A stretch of 64,000 bases of DNA from contig NZ_CP009253.1 of NCBI RefSeq assembly GCF_001280225.1, positions 558,001-622,000 on the forward strand, in the 5' to 3' direction. This DNA is from Buchnera aphidicola (Aphis glycines). Its GTDB lineage: Bacteria > Pseudomonadota > Gammaproteobacteria > Enterobacterales > Enterobacteriaceae. Within the stretch, counting starts at the first letter, position 1. Every line of letters begins with the position of its first letter. The position numbers were made by a program, and so were the translations under genes. Under the pieces are notes generated by a model. It did no database searches. It saw nothing but the letters and a program-made list of their open reading frames with translations, and was not told the origin of the DNA. Shown here piece by piece: positions 52,220 through 63,318 of the stretch.

Positions 52220-53074
52220 TTATATATATATATAACCTTCATAAACATACTTTGCTGGTCCTGTCATATATAAAGAATTTCCAAAACCTTTCCATTTCAC
52301 TGATAAAATTCCACCTAATAATTCCACTTTAACATGATGACAAAGCATTTTTTTTACAATTCCTACTGCAACTGCAGCGCATGCACCGCTACCGCAGGAT
52401 TGAGTTTCGCCTTCATTACGTTCATAAACTCTTAATTTAATATGATTTTTATTTAAAATTTGCATAAAACCTACATTTATCCCATCGGGAAAAATAGATT
52501 CTTTTTCGATTATTTTACCAATATTTTTGACAGGTGCGTTTTTTATCGATTCTACTTGAAAAACACAATGCGGGTTACCAATAGAAACCAGACTACATAA
52601 TAAATGATTATTAAATATTTTTACTGAGAAGTTATGTTTCCGAAATTTTTCCGAATTTGTTATTGATTTTACTTCAAAAACAGGTTCATTCATATCGACT
52701 TCAATAATATCTTCAGAAATAAAATTAATGATTATGTTTTTTTTATTAGTACTAAGGTTAATGATTTTTTTATTTGTAAAACCTTTTAAAATAAGAAATA
52801 ATCCAACACATCTAGCTCCATTTCCACATTGTTCTACTTCATTTCCATTTGAGTTAAAAATACGATAATGAAAATCGAATTTAGTATTATTTGATTTTTC
52901 AATTAATAATAATTGATCAAACCCTATTCCTGTATTACGATTTGATAATTTTTTTATTTTGGATGAGGATAAAACAAAATCTTGTGTAATTGATTCAATA
53001 ACCATAAAATCATTACCTAAACCATGCATTTTATAAAAGTTAATTTTTTTTTTATTGTTAATATTTAAATACAT
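52220..53074 (-). CDS. dapF: diaminopimelate epimerase
   Basis: Makes meso-diaminopimelate for lysine and peptidoglycan. The 284 residues carry both catalytic cysteines: C83 in EQCGNGARC and C227 in TQSCGSGAC, plus [13 protein letters not shown]. The start ATG 53074 gives a ten-residue leader (with NNKKKINFY) compared with E. coli; an AT-type start inside it cannot be excluded. It is divergent from cyaY. Confidence 0.96.
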   Translation of the reverse strand: MYLNINNKKKINFYKMHGLGNDFMVIESITQDFVLSSSKIKKLSNRNTGIGFDQLLLIEKSNNTKFDFHYRIFNSNGNEVEQCGNGARCVGLFLILKGFTNKKIINLSTNKKNIIINFISEDIIEVDMNEPVFEVKSITNSEKFRKHNFSVKIFNNHLLCSLVSIGNPHCVFQVESIKNAPVKNIGKIIEKESIFPDGINVGFMQILNKNHIKLRVYERNEGETQSCGSGACAAVAVGIVKKMLCHHVKVELLGGILSVKWKGFGNSLYMTGPAKYVYEGYIYI

Positions 53075-53183
53075 TTAACATTCCAATAGTTTTTCATTAT
53101 TTACATAAGTTTTTATAATTGAGTAAAATTATACAGATTTTGTTTATTTTTTAAATAAGTTAAAAAAATTTTAGGGAATATTA

Positions 53184-53531
53184 ATGAAAAGAAAAATAAT
53201 TTATAATCAAAAAAACAATTTTCACGAGTTGGTAAATAAACTATTTCTTAAGATTGAAGATAATTTAAATTTATATGTTAATAAAATTGATTTTGATTAT
53301 GAAATACAAGATTATATGATAAGTATTACTTTTTTAAATAAAAGCATGATCATTATTAATAAACAAGAGTTTTTAAAGCAAATTTGGCTAGCTACTAAAT
53401 TAAATGGATATCATTTTGATTATAATATAGAGCAATGGATTTGTAATCGTAGTAATAAAAATTTTTGGGAAATATTTCAAGAATCTTTTTCAATACAATC
53501 TAATAACAATGTAATATTTTATAATATTTGA
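53184..53531 (+). CDS. cyaY: frataxin-like iron-sulfur assembly protein
   Basis: Bacterial frataxin, an iron-binding regulator of IscS-based cluster assembly. The 115 residues (E. coli 106) have the acidic first helix, [33 protein letters not shown], and [15 protein letters not shown]. In E. coli cyaY is next to cyaA and close to dapF and hemC; cyaA is lost here while the flanks remain. Confidence 0.95.
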   Translation: MKRKIIYNQKNNFHELVNKLFLKIEDNLNLYVNKIDFDYEIQDYMISITFLNKSMIIINKQEFLKQIWLATKLNGYHFDYNIEQWICNRSNKNFWEIFQESFSIQSNNNVIFYNI

Positions 53532-53635
53532 AGTATTTTGATAATTTTAAAGAGATTACAACAAATCACATATTTAGTTATGGTTTCATAATGATTGAAA
53601 AACATATTTTATATTAAATATAAATAACAAGTAAC

Positions 53636-54577
53636 ATGAAAAAAAAAATATTAAGAATTGCTACTAGAAAAAGTCCTTTAGCTTTAGAACAAACCAAGTA
53701 TGTTAAAAAGAAAATATTATCTTTATATCCTAATTTGAATATAAAATTAGTCCCGATAGTAACACACGGAGATAATATTTTAAATAAGTCGCTTTCTAAA
53801 ATTGGAGGAAAAGGGCTTTTTATTAAAGAATTAGAATTTGCTCTTCTTGATAATAGAGCTGATATCGCAATACATTCAATGAAAGATCTCCCTGTTCATA
53901 TTACTAAAGAATTATGTTTAGTTAGTATATGTCAAAGAGGAAATCCATTAGATTCATTGGTGTCTAATCATTATAAATCTATTAATCAATTACCTAAAGG
54001 TGCAATAATTGGAACATCAAGTTTAAGAAGACAATGCCAATTAATAACTTATCGTCCTGACTTAATTGTTTCTCCCTTAAGAGGAAATATAGAAACAAGA
54101 ATCGCTAAATTAGATCAAGGCCAATATGATGCAATAATTCTGGCGACCGAAGGATTAAATAGATTACATTTAAAACATCGAATTACTCAAATTATACCTG
54201 CAGAATTATCTCTTCCCTCATGCGGACAAGGAGCTATTGGAATACAATCTAGATTACATGATAAAAAAATATTATTTTTTTTATCTCGCTTAAATCATAT
54301 CAATACTTTTATTGAAATTAGTACAGAACGTGCATTTTGTCAAAATTTAGAAGCAGGGTGCCAGATTCCCATTGGAAGTTATGCTATTCTCAAACACAAT
54401 AAAATATGGCTACGAGGGTTAATAGGCTCGCCTGATGGCGCTATTATATTGAAAGGAGAAAGGTTCGGTTGGTATGAAACTGCTCAAGAAATGGCTTGCT
54501 CTTTAGCTAATGAATTACTTAGAAATGGCGCTCAGAAAATTCTTGATGATATCTATTTAACTAAAAAATTAAATTAA
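53636..54577 (+). CDS. hemC: porphobilinogen deaminase
   Basis: Joins four porphobilinogens into hydroxymethylbilane. The 313 residues equal E. coli. Landmarks: [67 protein letters not shown], and the dipyrromethane cofactor cysteine near residue 242 in [11 protein letters not shown]. Its stop is followed one base later by hemD, so the pair is an operon. Confidence 0.97.
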   Translation: MKKKILRIATRKSPLALEQTKYVKKKILSLYPNLNIKLVPIVTHGDNILNKSLSKIGGKGLFIKELEFALLDNRADIAIHSMKDLPVHITKELCLVSICQRGNPLDSLVSNHYKSINQLPKGAIIGTSSLRRQCQLITYRPDLIVSPLRGNIETRIAKLDQGQYDAIILATEGLNRLHLKHRITQIIPAELSLPSCGQGAIGIQSRLHDKKILFFLSRLNHINTFIEISTERAFCQNLEAGCQIPIGSYAILKHNKIWLRGLIGSPDGAIILKGERFGWYETAQEMACSLANELLRNGAQKILDDIYLTKKLN

Positions 54578-54578
54578 A

Positions 54579-55325
54579 ATGAAAATACTAGTTATGAGAC
54601 CTTCTCCTGAAGGTGAAAAATTAGTAAATATACTAAATAAAATAGGAATTCTATCCTGGCATTTTTCTTTATTTAATTTTTCACCTAGCTCCAGTTTAAT
54701 CAGCATATCAAAAAAAAAACATGAATTATATACTGCAGATATAATGATTATTTTTTCTAAAAGATCTGTTTATTATACAAATTTATATTTAAATAAAAAT
54801 AATTTAAACTGGCCTCTTAATCCAGATTATTATGCAATTGGAAAAGGTACAGCTATTTTTCTTGAAAAATACATCGAAAAAAAAATTTTATTTCCAAATG
54901 ATGAAGAAAGTAGCGAAGCTTTATTAGATCTTTTATATGAAAAAAATATTAGTAAAGCTAAAATAATTTTATTAAAAGGAGAAAATGGAAGAAAATTGGT
55001 AGAAAAAAAATTATTAAAAAATCACTTTAATATATCTATTATAGAATGTTATAAAAAATCTTTTAAAACAATCGATAGTTTATTAATAGAAAAGTGGCGT
55101 TCTTATAAAATTAATACATTAATAATAACTAGCGGTGATATTTTAAATAAATTAAATGACACAATTGATTGTTTTAATAAAAATGAATGGCTATTTAGAT
55201 GTAAAATATTTGTTGTAGGTAGTAGATTAGGTAATATAGCTAGAAAAATAGGATGGAAAGATATTGTTATATCTAATTATGCGAATAATGAAAATTTATT
55301 AAAAATTATACAAAAACATAATTAA
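54579..55325 (+). CDS. hemD: uroporphyrinogen-III synthase
   Basis: Closes hydroxymethylbilane to uroporphyrinogen III. The 248-residue, two-lobed protein is divergent as usual for the family. It shows MKILVMRPSPEGEKLVNIL, DIMIIFSKRSVYYTN, YYAIGKGTAIFLEK, IILLKGENGRKLVEK, and INTLIITSGDILNKL. Position and one-base spacing after hemC make the call firm; hemX and hemY of E. coli are absent. Confidence 0.93.
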   Translation: MKILVMRPSPEGEKLVNILNKIGILSWHFSLFNFSPSSSLISISKKKHELYTADIMIIFSKRSVYYTNLYLNKNNLNWPLNPDYYAIGKGTAIFLEKYIEKKILFPNDEESSEALLDLLYEKNISKAKIILLKGENGRKLVEKKLLKNHFNISIIECYKKSFKTIDSLLIEKWRSYKINTLIITSGDILNKLNDTIDCFNKNEWLFRCKIFVVGSRLGNIARKIGWKDIVISNYANNENLLKIIQKHN

Positions 55326-55332
55326 ACTTTAT

Positions 55333-55406
55333 TCGGCGAAAGAGGATTTGAACCTCTGACCTACTGGTCCCAAACCAGTTGCGCTACCAAGCTGCGCTAT
55401 TCGCCG
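55333..55406 (-). tRNA. proM: tRNA-Pro (anticodon TGG)
   Basis: The minus strand is nearly identical to E. coli proM: acceptor CGGCGAA/TTCGCCG, anticodon TGG at 55370-55372 in the loop TTTGGGA, T-arm AGAGGTTCAAATCCTCT. Discriminator A; no CCA encoded. Last of three tRNAs on this strand. Confidence 0.97.
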
Positions 55407-55423
55407 TATTTTATAAAATTTTG

Positions 55424-55497
55424 GGTGGCTAATGGGATTTGAACCCATGACCACTGGAATCACAATCCAGCACTCTACCAACTGAGCTATAGCCACC
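55424..55497 (-). tRNA. hisR: tRNA-His (anticodon GTG)
   Basis: Acceptor GGTGGCTA pairs with TAGCCACC over eight base pairs, including the extra G at -1 against C73, the identity mark of tRNA-His. Anticodon GTG at 55461-55463. It lies between tRNA-Arg and tRNA-Pro, in the order of the E. coli argX-hisR-leuT-proM operon without leuT. Confidence 0.97.
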
Positions 55498-55530
55498 AAA
55501 TAAAATATAAAGATATCTTATTTTAATAAT

Positions 55531-55604
55531 TGCGCTCGACAGGATTTGAACCTGGTACCTCTACCTTCGGAAGATAGTGCTCTATCCAAATGAGCTACGA
55601 GCGC
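55531..55604 (-). tRNA. argX: tRNA-Arg (anticodon CCG)
   Basis: Acceptor GCGCTCG/CGAGCGC, anticodon stem CTATC/GGTAG around the loop TTCCGAA, anticodon CCG at 55568-55570. It is equivalent to E. coli argX, with discriminator A instead of G. It is the first gene of the three-tRNA run and is downstream of rho on the same strand. Confidence 0.96.
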
Positions 55605-55671
55605 ATTTATAAAATATGAATTAAATTCTATGACTAATTGTTGTTGTTGTCCAGCTTTTTTTATAAAATTT

Positions 55672-56931
55672 TTAAGAGCGTTTCATCATGTCAAAAAATT
55701 CGTCATTAGTTTTAGTCATAGATAATTTATTTAATAAAAACTCCATCGCATCTATTTCACTCATTGGGTGAATAATTTTTCTTAATATCCACATTTTTTG
55801 AAGTTCATCTGGTAAAGTTAATAATTCTTCTTTTCTTGTTCCAGATCTATTATAATCAATAGCTGGAAAAACGCGTTTTTCTGCTATTTTTCTGGATAAT
55901 GGTAATTCCATATTACCTGTTCCTTTGAACTCTTCATAAATAACTTCATCCATTTTTGAACCTGTATCAACTAATGCGGTGGCAATTATCGTTAAACTCC
56001 CACCTTCTTCTACATTACGAGCAGCACCAAAAAATCTTTTAGGTCTATGTAATGCATTAGCATCCACTCCTCCTGTTAAAACTTTTCCTGAAGCTGGTAC
56101 AACAGTATTATAAGCACGTGCTAGACGAGTAATAGAGTCGAGTAATATAATTACATCTTTTTTATGCTCTACTAATCTTTTAGCCTTTTCAATGACCATT
56201 TCTGCTACTTGTACATGTCTTGATGCAGGTTCATCAAAAGTAGAAGCAACAACTTCTCCTTTTACTAATCTTTGCATTTCAGTAACTTCTTCTGGTCTTT
56301 CATCAATTAATAATACCATTAAAACACAATCTGGATGATTATAAGCTATGCTTTGTGCAATATTTTGAAGTAATATTGTTTTACCTGCTTTCGGAGGTGC
56401 TACAATTAAACCTCTTTGACCTCTTCCTATGGGTGAAGCTAAATCTAAAACTCTTGCAGTTAAATCTTCTGTTGAACCATTTCCTCTTTCCATTCTCAAG
56501 CGAGAATTAGCATGCAAAGGTGTTAAGTTTTCAAATAAAATTTTACTTCTTGCATTTTCCGGTTTATCATAATTAACTTCATTAACTTTTAATAAAGCAA
56601 AATATCTCTCACCCTCTTTAGGTGGTCGTATTTTCCCAGAAATAGTATCACCAGTTCTTAAATTAAACCTACGAATTTGACTAGGTGATACATATATATC
56701 ATCAGGACCAGCTAAATAAGAACTATCAGAGGAACGAAGAAATCCAAATCCATCTTGTAATATTTCTAAAACTCCATCTCCAAATATATCTTCTCCACTT
56801 TTTGCGTGTTGTTTAAGGATTGCAAAAATAATATCTTGTTTACGCATACGCGCTAAATTTTCCAACCCCATTTTTTCACCAAGAATAATTAATTCGGAAA
56901 CTGGCATATTTTTAAGTGCGGTAAGATTCAT
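55672..56931 (-). CDS. rho: transcription termination factor Rho
   Basis: Hexameric RNA helicase for factor-dependent termination. The 419 residues equal E. coli and are among the most conserved in the window: [20 protein letters not shown], the RNA-binding [20 protein letters not shown], Walker [15 protein letters not shown], Walker [18 protein letters not shown], and the secondary-site loop GRGQRGLIV. It lies downstream of trxA as in E. coli. Confidence 0.98.
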   Translation of the reverse strand: MNLTALKNMPVSELIILGEKMGLENLARMRKQDIIFAILKQHAKSGEDIFGDGVLEILQDGFGFLRSSDSSYLAGPDDIYVSPSQIRRFNLRTGDTISGKIRPPKEGERYFALLKVNEVNYDKPENARSKILFENLTPLHANSRLRMERGNGSTEDLTARVLDLASPIGRGQRGLIVAPPKAGKTILLQNIAQSIAYNHPDCVLMVLLIDERPEEVTEMQRLVKGEVVASTFDEPASRHVQVAEMVIEKAKRLVEHKKDVIILLDSITRLARAYNTVVPASGKVLTGGVDANALHRPKRFFGAARNVEEGGSLTIIATALVDTGSKMDEVIYEEFKGTGNMELPLSRKIAEKRVFPAIDYNRSGTRKEELLTLPDELQKMWILRKIIHPMSEIDAMEFLLNKLSMTKTNDEFFDMMKRS

Positions 56932-57047
56932 AATGGTGGGTTCTTAGTAAAATCGGGGTAAATCTTGAAATGATAATTTTGACATAATGTATATTGTATT
57001 AATAAATTTTATATAAAATTTAATTTATAAATAAAAAATTAGTAAAT

Positions 57048-57374
57048 TTATTTAATATTCTCATCTAAAAATTTTTGGAGTTGCAACTTAGAAATTGCTC
57101 CAATTTTAGTAGCAAGAACCTGACTGTTGTGAAATAATAATAATGCAGGAATCCCTCGAATAGAATACATTGGTGCTGTTTTTGGATTGATTTCTATATT
57201 TAATTTTCCAACTTCTATTTTATTGACGTATTCATTAGCTATTTCCTCTAAGATAGGTGCTAATATTTTACATGGATTGCACCATTCAGCCCAAAAATCA
57301 ACTAATATAAAACCTGTTTTTTTTAAAACTTTTTCTTCAAAATTTTGATCTGTTAATTCGATAATATTGTTCAT
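57048..57374 (-). CDS. trxA: thioredoxin 1 with CNPC active site
   Basis: General protein disulfide reductase. The 108 residues (E. coli 109) keep the fold, [13 protein letters not shown] region and the cis-Pro loop GIPALLLFH. The active site is WCNPCK with C32 and C35: Asn replaces the Gly found in nearly all thioredoxins (CGPC), and Ala replaces Thr before the cis-Pro. The codon is AAT in the minus strand, read directly. It lies between rep and rho; rhlB and gppA of E. coli are missing. Confidence 0.95.
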   Translation of the reverse strand: MNNIIELTDQNFEEKVLKKTGFILVDFWAEWCNPCKILAPILEEIANEYVNKIEVGKLNIEINPKTAPMYSIRGIPALLLFHNSQVLATKIGAISKLQLQKFLDENIK

Positions 57375-57560
57375 TTTTTACTTTTCTCTATTTTTATTTA
57401 ATTTGTAAAGAAAAATTGGAAATAAATTTAATTTTTTAATTAAAGTTATATATGATGTTATCATTTTTGAAAGTTGATTTAAACTAAAATTATAGAATTT
57501 TTACATTTTAATATTTTTTAAGTTATTTATTTTTATTGACGTTTTAATTTTCATGTTGAC

Positions 57561-59498
57561 CTAAAAAAAATTTTTGTCCCAATGTAAATCTTCTTCAGGT
57601 AATTCGAATAAAAATCTACTAGGTATTGTATACAATTTTTGCCCATACTGCATTCGTGTTTGACAATACGTTAAAAATAATTGTTTTTTTGCTCGAGTAA
57701 TTCCTACATAAGCTAATCTTCTCTCTTCTTCTATATTATTTTCATTGATACTTTTTGAATTCGGTAGAATACCTTCACTCATACCAACAATAAAAACGTA
57801 AGAAAATTCTAATCCTTTAGATGAGTGTAGTGTCATTAACTGGACTTGGTTTAAATCTTTAGATTTTTTTTCACTATTAATTATATCACGCAGTGTCATT
57901 TTTGTGATAATATCTAACAAATTCATAGGTTTTTCAATGTTATTTCCTTTTATTAAGCTTTTTATCCACTTAGATAAGGTATATATGTTATTTATACTTT
58001 GATTTATTTTATCAGGTTCCTTTAATTTTTTTGATAACCATGATTCATATTGAATATCGTGAATAATGATATCTAAAATATCATGAGGTTTCGCAATAGA
58101 TAGTGAATAAATTCTATCTATCCAAGAAACAAATTTTTTTATTTTTTCTAATGTTGATTTATTTAAAAAATTTTTTATTTCTGGATCACTACTGGCTTGA
58201 AAAAAACTTATATTTTTTTTGATAGAAAATGTTTCTATTTTATTAAGTGTAGAATTTCCTATTCGACGACATGGAAGATTTAAAACTTTTGAAAAAGCGT
58301 AATTATCATTTCGATTGATTATTAATCTTAGATAACTTAATAAATTTTTAATTTCAGGACGCGAAAAAAATGATGAATTATTAGAAATTCTGTAAGGAAT
58401 GTTTCTTTTTAGAAAAATTTTTTCAAGAATTTGAGATTGATGATTTCCTCTATATAATATTGCATAATCTTTGTATTGTATTTTATTTTTAGAATATGCG
58501 CAAAGTATTTTTTGTGCTATTTTTTCTGCTTCAATTTCCTCGTTTTGACCAATTAAAATGTTTATTTTACTTCCATATTTTAACTTAGAAAATAATTTTT
58601 TTTTAAAATAATTTGGATTATATGATATAAGTTTATTTGCAGCTTTTAATATTCTTCCATAAGAACGATAGTTTTGTTCCATTTTTATAATTTTTAAAGT
58701 GGGAAAATCTTTTTTTAGTAAAAAAATATTTTGAGTAGTAGCACCTCTCCATGAATATATTGATTGGTCGTCATCTCCAACTAAAGTAAAATTAGAATTT
58801 ATTCTAGTTAACATTTTAATTAATTCATATTGACTGTGACTAGTATCTTGATATTCATCTACTAATAAATAAGTGATTTTTTTTTGCCAACGATGTTTTA
58901 TGTTCTTATTTTTCCTAAACATTAATGTTGGCAGGCAAATTAAATCATCAAAATCTAATATATTTGATTCGCGTAAATAAATAGTATATTTCTCATAAAA
59001 ATATGCGAAATTTTTTTCTTGAATAGATTGTGATAATAATTTTGCATCTGAAGGTGTATAAAACTTATTTTTCCAATAAGATATCGTAAAAATCAAATTT
59101 TTTAGTAATTTTGTATCGTTTTTAATATTTTTATTAGTAATTTTTTTTAACAATGAAACTTGATCTTTTTCATCCAATAAAGAAAAATTAGAATTTAATT
59201 CTAGAAAATCTGTTTCTTCTTGAATAATTTTTAGTCCAAATGAATGAAATGTAGAAATAGTGATTTGTTTTATTTCAAATATATTTAAACATTTTAGAAG
59301 GCGAAGTTTTATTTCATGAGCGGCTTTATTAGTAAATGTTAAAGCAATAATATTTTTCGGTTCATATTGACAATTTTTTATCAAATAGATAATTTTATTG
59401 ATAATAACTTTTGTTTTGCCAGAACCAGCCCCTGCTAATATTAGACAGGGACCATTTATAAATTCTACAGCATTTTTTTGAATATAATTAAGAGACAT
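57561..59498 (-). CDS. rep: ATP-dependent DNA helicase Rep
   Basis: 3'-5' superfamily 1 helicase that helps forks past blocks. Motifs in order: Q-motif NYIQKNAVEF, Walker A LAGAGSGKTKVI (about 21-32), TFTNKAAHEI, motif II LLVDEYQDTSHSQYEL, motif III GDDDQSIYSWRGA, EQNYRSYGRILKAA, YAILYRGNHQSQILEK, LMTLHSSKGLEFSYVFIVGM and EERRLAYVGITRAKK. The 645 residues lack about 28 C-terminal residues of E. coli Rep (673). Confidence 0.96.
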   Translation of the reverse strand: MSLNYIQKNAVEFINGPCLILAGAGSGKTKVIINKIIYLIKNCQYEPKNIIALTFTNKAAHEIKLRLLKCLNIFEIKQITISTFHSFGLKIIQEETDFLELNSNFSLLDEKDQVSLLKKITNKNIKNDTKLLKNLIFTISYWKNKFYTPSDAKLLSQSIQEKNFAYFYEKYTIYLRESNILDFDDLICLPTLMFRKNKNIKHRWQKKITYLLVDEYQDTSHSQYELIKMLTRINSNFTLVGDDDQSIYSWRGATTQNIFLLKKDFPTLKIIKMEQNYRSYGRILKAANKLISYNPNYFKKKLFSKLKYGSKINILIGQNEEIEAEKIAQKILCAYSKNKIQYKDYAILYRGNHQSQILEKIFLKRNIPYRISNNSSFFSRPEIKNLLSYLRLIINRNDNYAFSKVLNLPCRRIGNSTLNKIETFSIKKNISFFQASSDPEIKNFLNKSTLEKIKKFVSWIDRIYSLSIAKPHDILDIIIHDIQYESWLSKKLKEPDKINQSINNIYTLSKWIKSLIKGNNIEKPMNLLDIITKMTLRDIINSEKKSKDLNQVQLMTLHSSKGLEFSYVFIVGMSEGILPNSKSINENNIEEERRLAYVGITRAKKQLFLTYCQTRMQYGQKLYTIPSRFLFELPEEDLHWDKNFF

Positions 59499-59548
59499 AA
59501 TAAAATATTAATCAGTGAAGTTTTTAAAAAAATTGTATAACATATATA

Positions 59549-61021
59549 TTATTCACCTACTGTAATTTTTTTCATTTTTTTCATATAATTTCTTAGTTTT
59601 AATCCAACAATTTCAATTGGATGATTTCGTATTTTTTCGTTGATTTGATATAATTCAATATTATCTATTGTAGTTGTATTTAATGATTGTTCCCAATCAG
59701 ATTTTTTGAGATTCATTATAAACTTGTTTAAAATAGGGTAAGCTGATTCAGCAAATAGATAACTACCATATTCAGCAGTATCTGAAATTACCATATTCAT
59801 TTCATATAATTTTTTTCTTGCAATTGTATTTGCAATTAATGGTAGTTCATGCAAAGATTCATAGTAAGCTGATTCATTTTTAATACCTGATTGTAACATT
59901 GTTTCAAAAGCTAATTCAATACCTGCTTTGATTATTGCAACCATTATTATACCATGATCATAGTATTCTTGTTCAGATATTTTTTGTGAACAAATAGGAG
60001 CTTGTTCAAAATTTGTTTTTTTTGTATTATTACGCCAATTTAATAATTTTTCATCGTTGTTTTTCCAATCATTCATCATGTTACGAGAAAATTCACCTGA
60101 AATAATATTATCCATATGTTTTTCGAACAATGGTTTTAGTATTTTTTTTATTTTTTGAGATAATTTAAAAGCTTTTATTTTAGATTGATTTTCAAGTCGA
60201 TCCATCATCAATGTAATACCTCCATGTTTTAATGATTCAGTAATTGTTTCCCATCCATATTGTATCAGTTTGCCTGAATAATCAGCTTGATAACCATTTT
60301 CAATTAATTTTTCATAACATATTAATGATGCTGTTTGCAACATTCCACATAAAATTGTTTGTTCTCCCATTAAATCTGATTTTACTTCAGCTACAAATGA
60401 TGATTCTAAAACTCCAGCACGATGACCACCTGTTGAAAAAGCCCATGCTTTAGCAATATCTAAACCAATATTTTTAGGATCGTTATCAGAATGGACGGCA
60501 ATTAATGTAGGAACTCCAAATCCCCTTTTAAATTCTTCTCGAACTTCTGTTCCAGGGCATTTCGGTGCCACCATAACAACTGTGATATCTTTTCTTACTT
60601 TTTCATTGCACTCTACAATATTAAAACCATGTGAATAACCTAAACATGAATATGGTTTCATTAATTTCTGAACTTCTTGAACTACATTTTGATGTTGTTT
60701 ATCAGGTGTTAAATTAATTACAAGATCAGCGTTGGGAATTAATTTTTCATAATTATTTACTTGAAAATTATTTTTTTTAGCGTTCAACCAAGATTTATTT
60801 TTTTTTAAAATACTATCACTTTTTAATGCAAAAGATATATTTAATCCTGAGTCTCTCATATTTAAACCTTGGTTTAAACCTTGAGATCCACAACCTATAA
60901 TAACGATATTTTTATCTTTTAAAATATTGTTTTTGTTTTCGAACTCTTTTCTTTTCATAAAACGACATTTTTTAATTTCTTTGATTTTTTCACGAAAAGA
61001 TAGTGTATTAAAATAATTCAT
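59549..61021 (-). CDS. ilvC: ketol-acid reductoisomerase, class II
   Basis: NADPH-dependent second common step of isoleucine and valine synthesis. The 490 residues match the long class II form of enterobacteria (E. coli 491) with a duplicated C-terminal knotted domain. Nucleotide motif [20 protein letters not shown], then [30 protein letters not shown], and metal ligands in [14 protein letters not shown] and [13 protein letters not shown]. It is downstream of ilvD in the same orientation, with the E. coli ilvA and ilvY missing from between. Confidence 0.97.
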   Translation of the reverse strand: MNYFNTLSFREKIKEIKKCRFMKRKEFENKNNILKDKNIVIIGCGSQGLNQGLNMRDSGLNISFALKSDSILKKNKSWLNAKKNNFQVNNYEKLIPNADLVINLTPDKQHQNVVQEVQKLMKPYSCLGYSHGFNIVECNEKVRKDITVVMVAPKCPGTEVREEFKRGFGVPTLIAVHSDNDPKNIGLDIAKAWAFSTGGHRAGVLESSFVAEVKSDLMGEQTILCGMLQTASLICYEKLIENGYQADYSGKLIQYGWETITESLKHGGITLMMDRLENQSKIKAFKLSQKIKKILKPLFEKHMDNIISGEFSRNMMNDWKNNDEKLLNWRNNTKKTNFEQAPICSQKISEQEYYDHGIIMVAIIKAGIELAFETMLQSGIKNESAYYESLHELPLIANTIARKKLYEMNMVISDTAEYGSYLFAESAYPILNKFIMNLKKSDWEQSLNTTTIDNIELYQINEKIRNHPIEIVGLKLRNYMKKMKKITVGE

Positions 61022-61070
61022 TTGATTATTTCCGAATGTAAAATTAATCTATTATTAAATATCTGATTTC

Positions 61071-62924
61071 TTAAAGATTAAATAATTTTTTTTTATCTCT
61101 TATTGCGCCAGTATCGGCACTAGTTGCGCAAGAAGCATAATATTGCAATGCTAATGAAATTTTTCTGTTTCTATTTAATGGTTTAAATGCTTTATCACCT
61201 TTTAATTCCTCTTTTTTCATTCGATTTTCAATTTCTTTTTCAGTAACATTTAAATGAATTTTTTTTTCATAAATATTGATTTGAATATTATCTCCATTCT
61301 GAACCAACGCTATCACTCCTTTGTTTGCAGCTTCAGGAGAAATATGTCCTATTGATAATCCCGATGTTCCTCCAGAAAATCTACCATCAGTAATTAACGC
61401 ACATGTTTTATCTAATTTCATAGATTTTAAATATGTTGTTGGGTACAACATTTCTTGCATTCCAGGACCTCCCTTGGGTCCTTCATATCTAATAACTATT
61501 ACATCTCCCGAATGAACTTGATTTTCTAGTATTGATTTAACTGCTTCTTCTTGACTTTCATATACTTTTGCAATGCCAGAAAAAATATAATTTTCTTTTT
61601 CTACGCTAGCGGTTTTTATTATACAGCCATTTTTTGCCAAATTACCATATAAAACAGATAAACCACCCTCTTTACTATAGGCGTTTTCACAAGATCGAAT
61701 ACAACCCGTGACACGATTCATATCTAATGTATTCCATCTGAAATTTTGTGAAAATGGTTTAACTGTTCGTTCACCACCAGGTCCTGCATGAAACATTTTT
61801 ATTACATCGCTTTTTTTTGTAGATAAAATATCATAATTTTCTATTGTTTCTTTTAAATTTAATCCTAATATGTTTTTAGTTTTGTTATTTAATAAATGAA
61901 AACGATTTAATTCTCCTAATATACCTATAACACCACCTGCTCGGTGCACATCTTCCACATGATATAATTTCGTGCTGGGAGAAACTTTACAAATATGTGG
62001 AGTATTTTTTGAAAGTTTATCGATATTAGATATTTTAAAATTAATATTCCCTTCATTCGATGCAGCTAATAAATGCAATATGGTATTAGTAGATCCACCC
62101 ATAGCAATATCTAACATCATTGCGTTTTCAAAAGAGTCTTTATTTGCAATATTTCTAGGTAAAAATTGTGTTTTATCGTTTTCATAATAATCTTTTGTAA
62201 TTTTTACTATTATTTGAGCTGATTTTTGAAATAATTTTTTTCTATCAACGTGAGTAGCTAACAATGTTCCGTTTCCAGGTAATGATAAACCTATTGCTTC
62301 CATTAAACAATTCATAGAATTTGCAGTAAACATACCTGAACAAGATCCACATGTAGGACAGGAAGACAATTCAATATTTTTTATAAAATCATCTGAATTA
62401 TTAGGATCACCTCCGTGAATAATTGCGTCAACTAAATCAATTTTTTCTATTTTCTCTTTAATCTTTGTTTTACCTGCTTCCATTGGACCACCTGAGACAA
62501 AAACTGAAGGTATATTTAAACGCATTGCCGCCATAAACATTCCAGGTGTGATTTTATCGCAATTAGAAACGCATATCATCGCATCTACACAATGTGCATT
62601 AATAACATATTCTATAGAATCTGCGATTAATTCGCGAGAAGGTAAAGAATATAACATTCCAGAGTGACCCATTGCTATTCCATCATCTATAGCAATAGTG
62701 TTAAATTCTTTAGGAACACCACCTGATTTTGAAATTTCTTTCGAAATAATTTGAGCTACTTCGTGTAAATGAATATGACCTGGAACAAATTGAGAAAAAG
62801 AATTAACTATTGCTATAATTGGTTTTTTAAAATCTTCATCATTCATTCCGGTAGCTCGCCATAAAGATCTAGCTCCGGACATATTTCTTCCTTGCGTTGT
62901 TGTAAAAGAACGGTATTTAGGCAT
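61071..62924 (-). CDS. ilvD: dihydroxy-acid dehydratase
   Basis: Fe-S dehydratase forming the 2-keto acids of valine and isoleucine. The 617 residues (E. coli 616) hold the cluster cysteines in [14 protein letters not shown] and [18 protein letters not shown], the [12 protein letters not shown] segment, and the C-terminal [20 protein letters not shown]. Cluster supply would come from IscS, CyaY and NfuA, all in this window. It is the promoter-proximal gene of ilvD-ilvC. Confidence 0.98.
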   Translation of the reverse strand: MPKYRSFTTTQGRNMSGARSLWRATGMNDEDFKKPIIAIVNSFSQFVPGHIHLHEVAQIISKEISKSGGVPKEFNTIAIDDGIAMGHSGMLYSLPSRELIADSIEYVINAHCVDAMICVSNCDKITPGMFMAAMRLNIPSVFVSGGPMEAGKTKIKEKIEKIDLVDAIIHGGDPNNSDDFIKNIELSSCPTCGSCSGMFTANSMNCLMEAIGLSLPGNGTLLATHVDRKKLFQKSAQIIVKITKDYYENDKTQFLPRNIANKDSFENAMMLDIAMGGSTNTILHLLAASNEGNINFKISNIDKLSKNTPHICKVSPSTKLYHVEDVHRAGGVIGILGELNRFHLLNNKTKNILGLNLKETIENYDILSTKKSDVIKMFHAGPGGERTVKPFSQNFRWNTLDMNRVTGCIRSCENAYSKEGGLSVLYGNLAKNGCIIKTASVEKENYIFSGIAKVYESQEEAVKSILENQVHSGDVIVIRYEGPKGGPGMQEMLYPTTYLKSMKLDKTCALITDGRFSGGTSGLSIGHISPEAANKGVIALVQNGDNIQINIYEKKIHLNVTEKEIENRMKKEELKGDKAFKPLNRNRKISLALQYYASCATSADTGAIRDKKKLFNL

Positions 62925-63063
62925 TTGAAGATAACCTCATAAGAATATTATTTGATTTAATATTTTTTTGAAAATATATATATTTATTTGTTTAGTAGGA
63001 ATAATCATTTCATATGATTTGATTTTAAAGGAAATTATTATATAGATTTGATGAGTGAAATTT

Positions 63064-63139
63064 TGGCAGGGGTGGAAGGATTTGAACCTACAACTTTCGG
63101 TTTTGGAGACCGATGCTCTACCAATTGAACTACACCCCT
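63064..63139 (-). tRNA. trpT: tRNA-Trp (anticodon CCA), CCA end encoded
   Basis: Acceptor AGGGGTG/CACCCCT, anticodon CCA at 63104-63106 in the loop CTCCAAA, discriminator G (63067). The 3' CCA is encoded at 63064-63066, unlike the other tRNA genes of the window. Closely similar to E. coli trpT. Confidence 0.97.
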
Positions 63140-63318
63140 AGTGATATTTAGGATTTTAATTATATCTTTAAAAAATTAATTATATTCTCAATTAATAAAA
63201 AAGTCTAGTTTGTATTTGATAAAATTTGATTGTAAAAGCGCATTAATTTTAGATCTAATTTTTTTTTTAAATGATAGAATATTAATGTTTCTCAAAATTT
63301 AAATAAGGTAATGATTTT

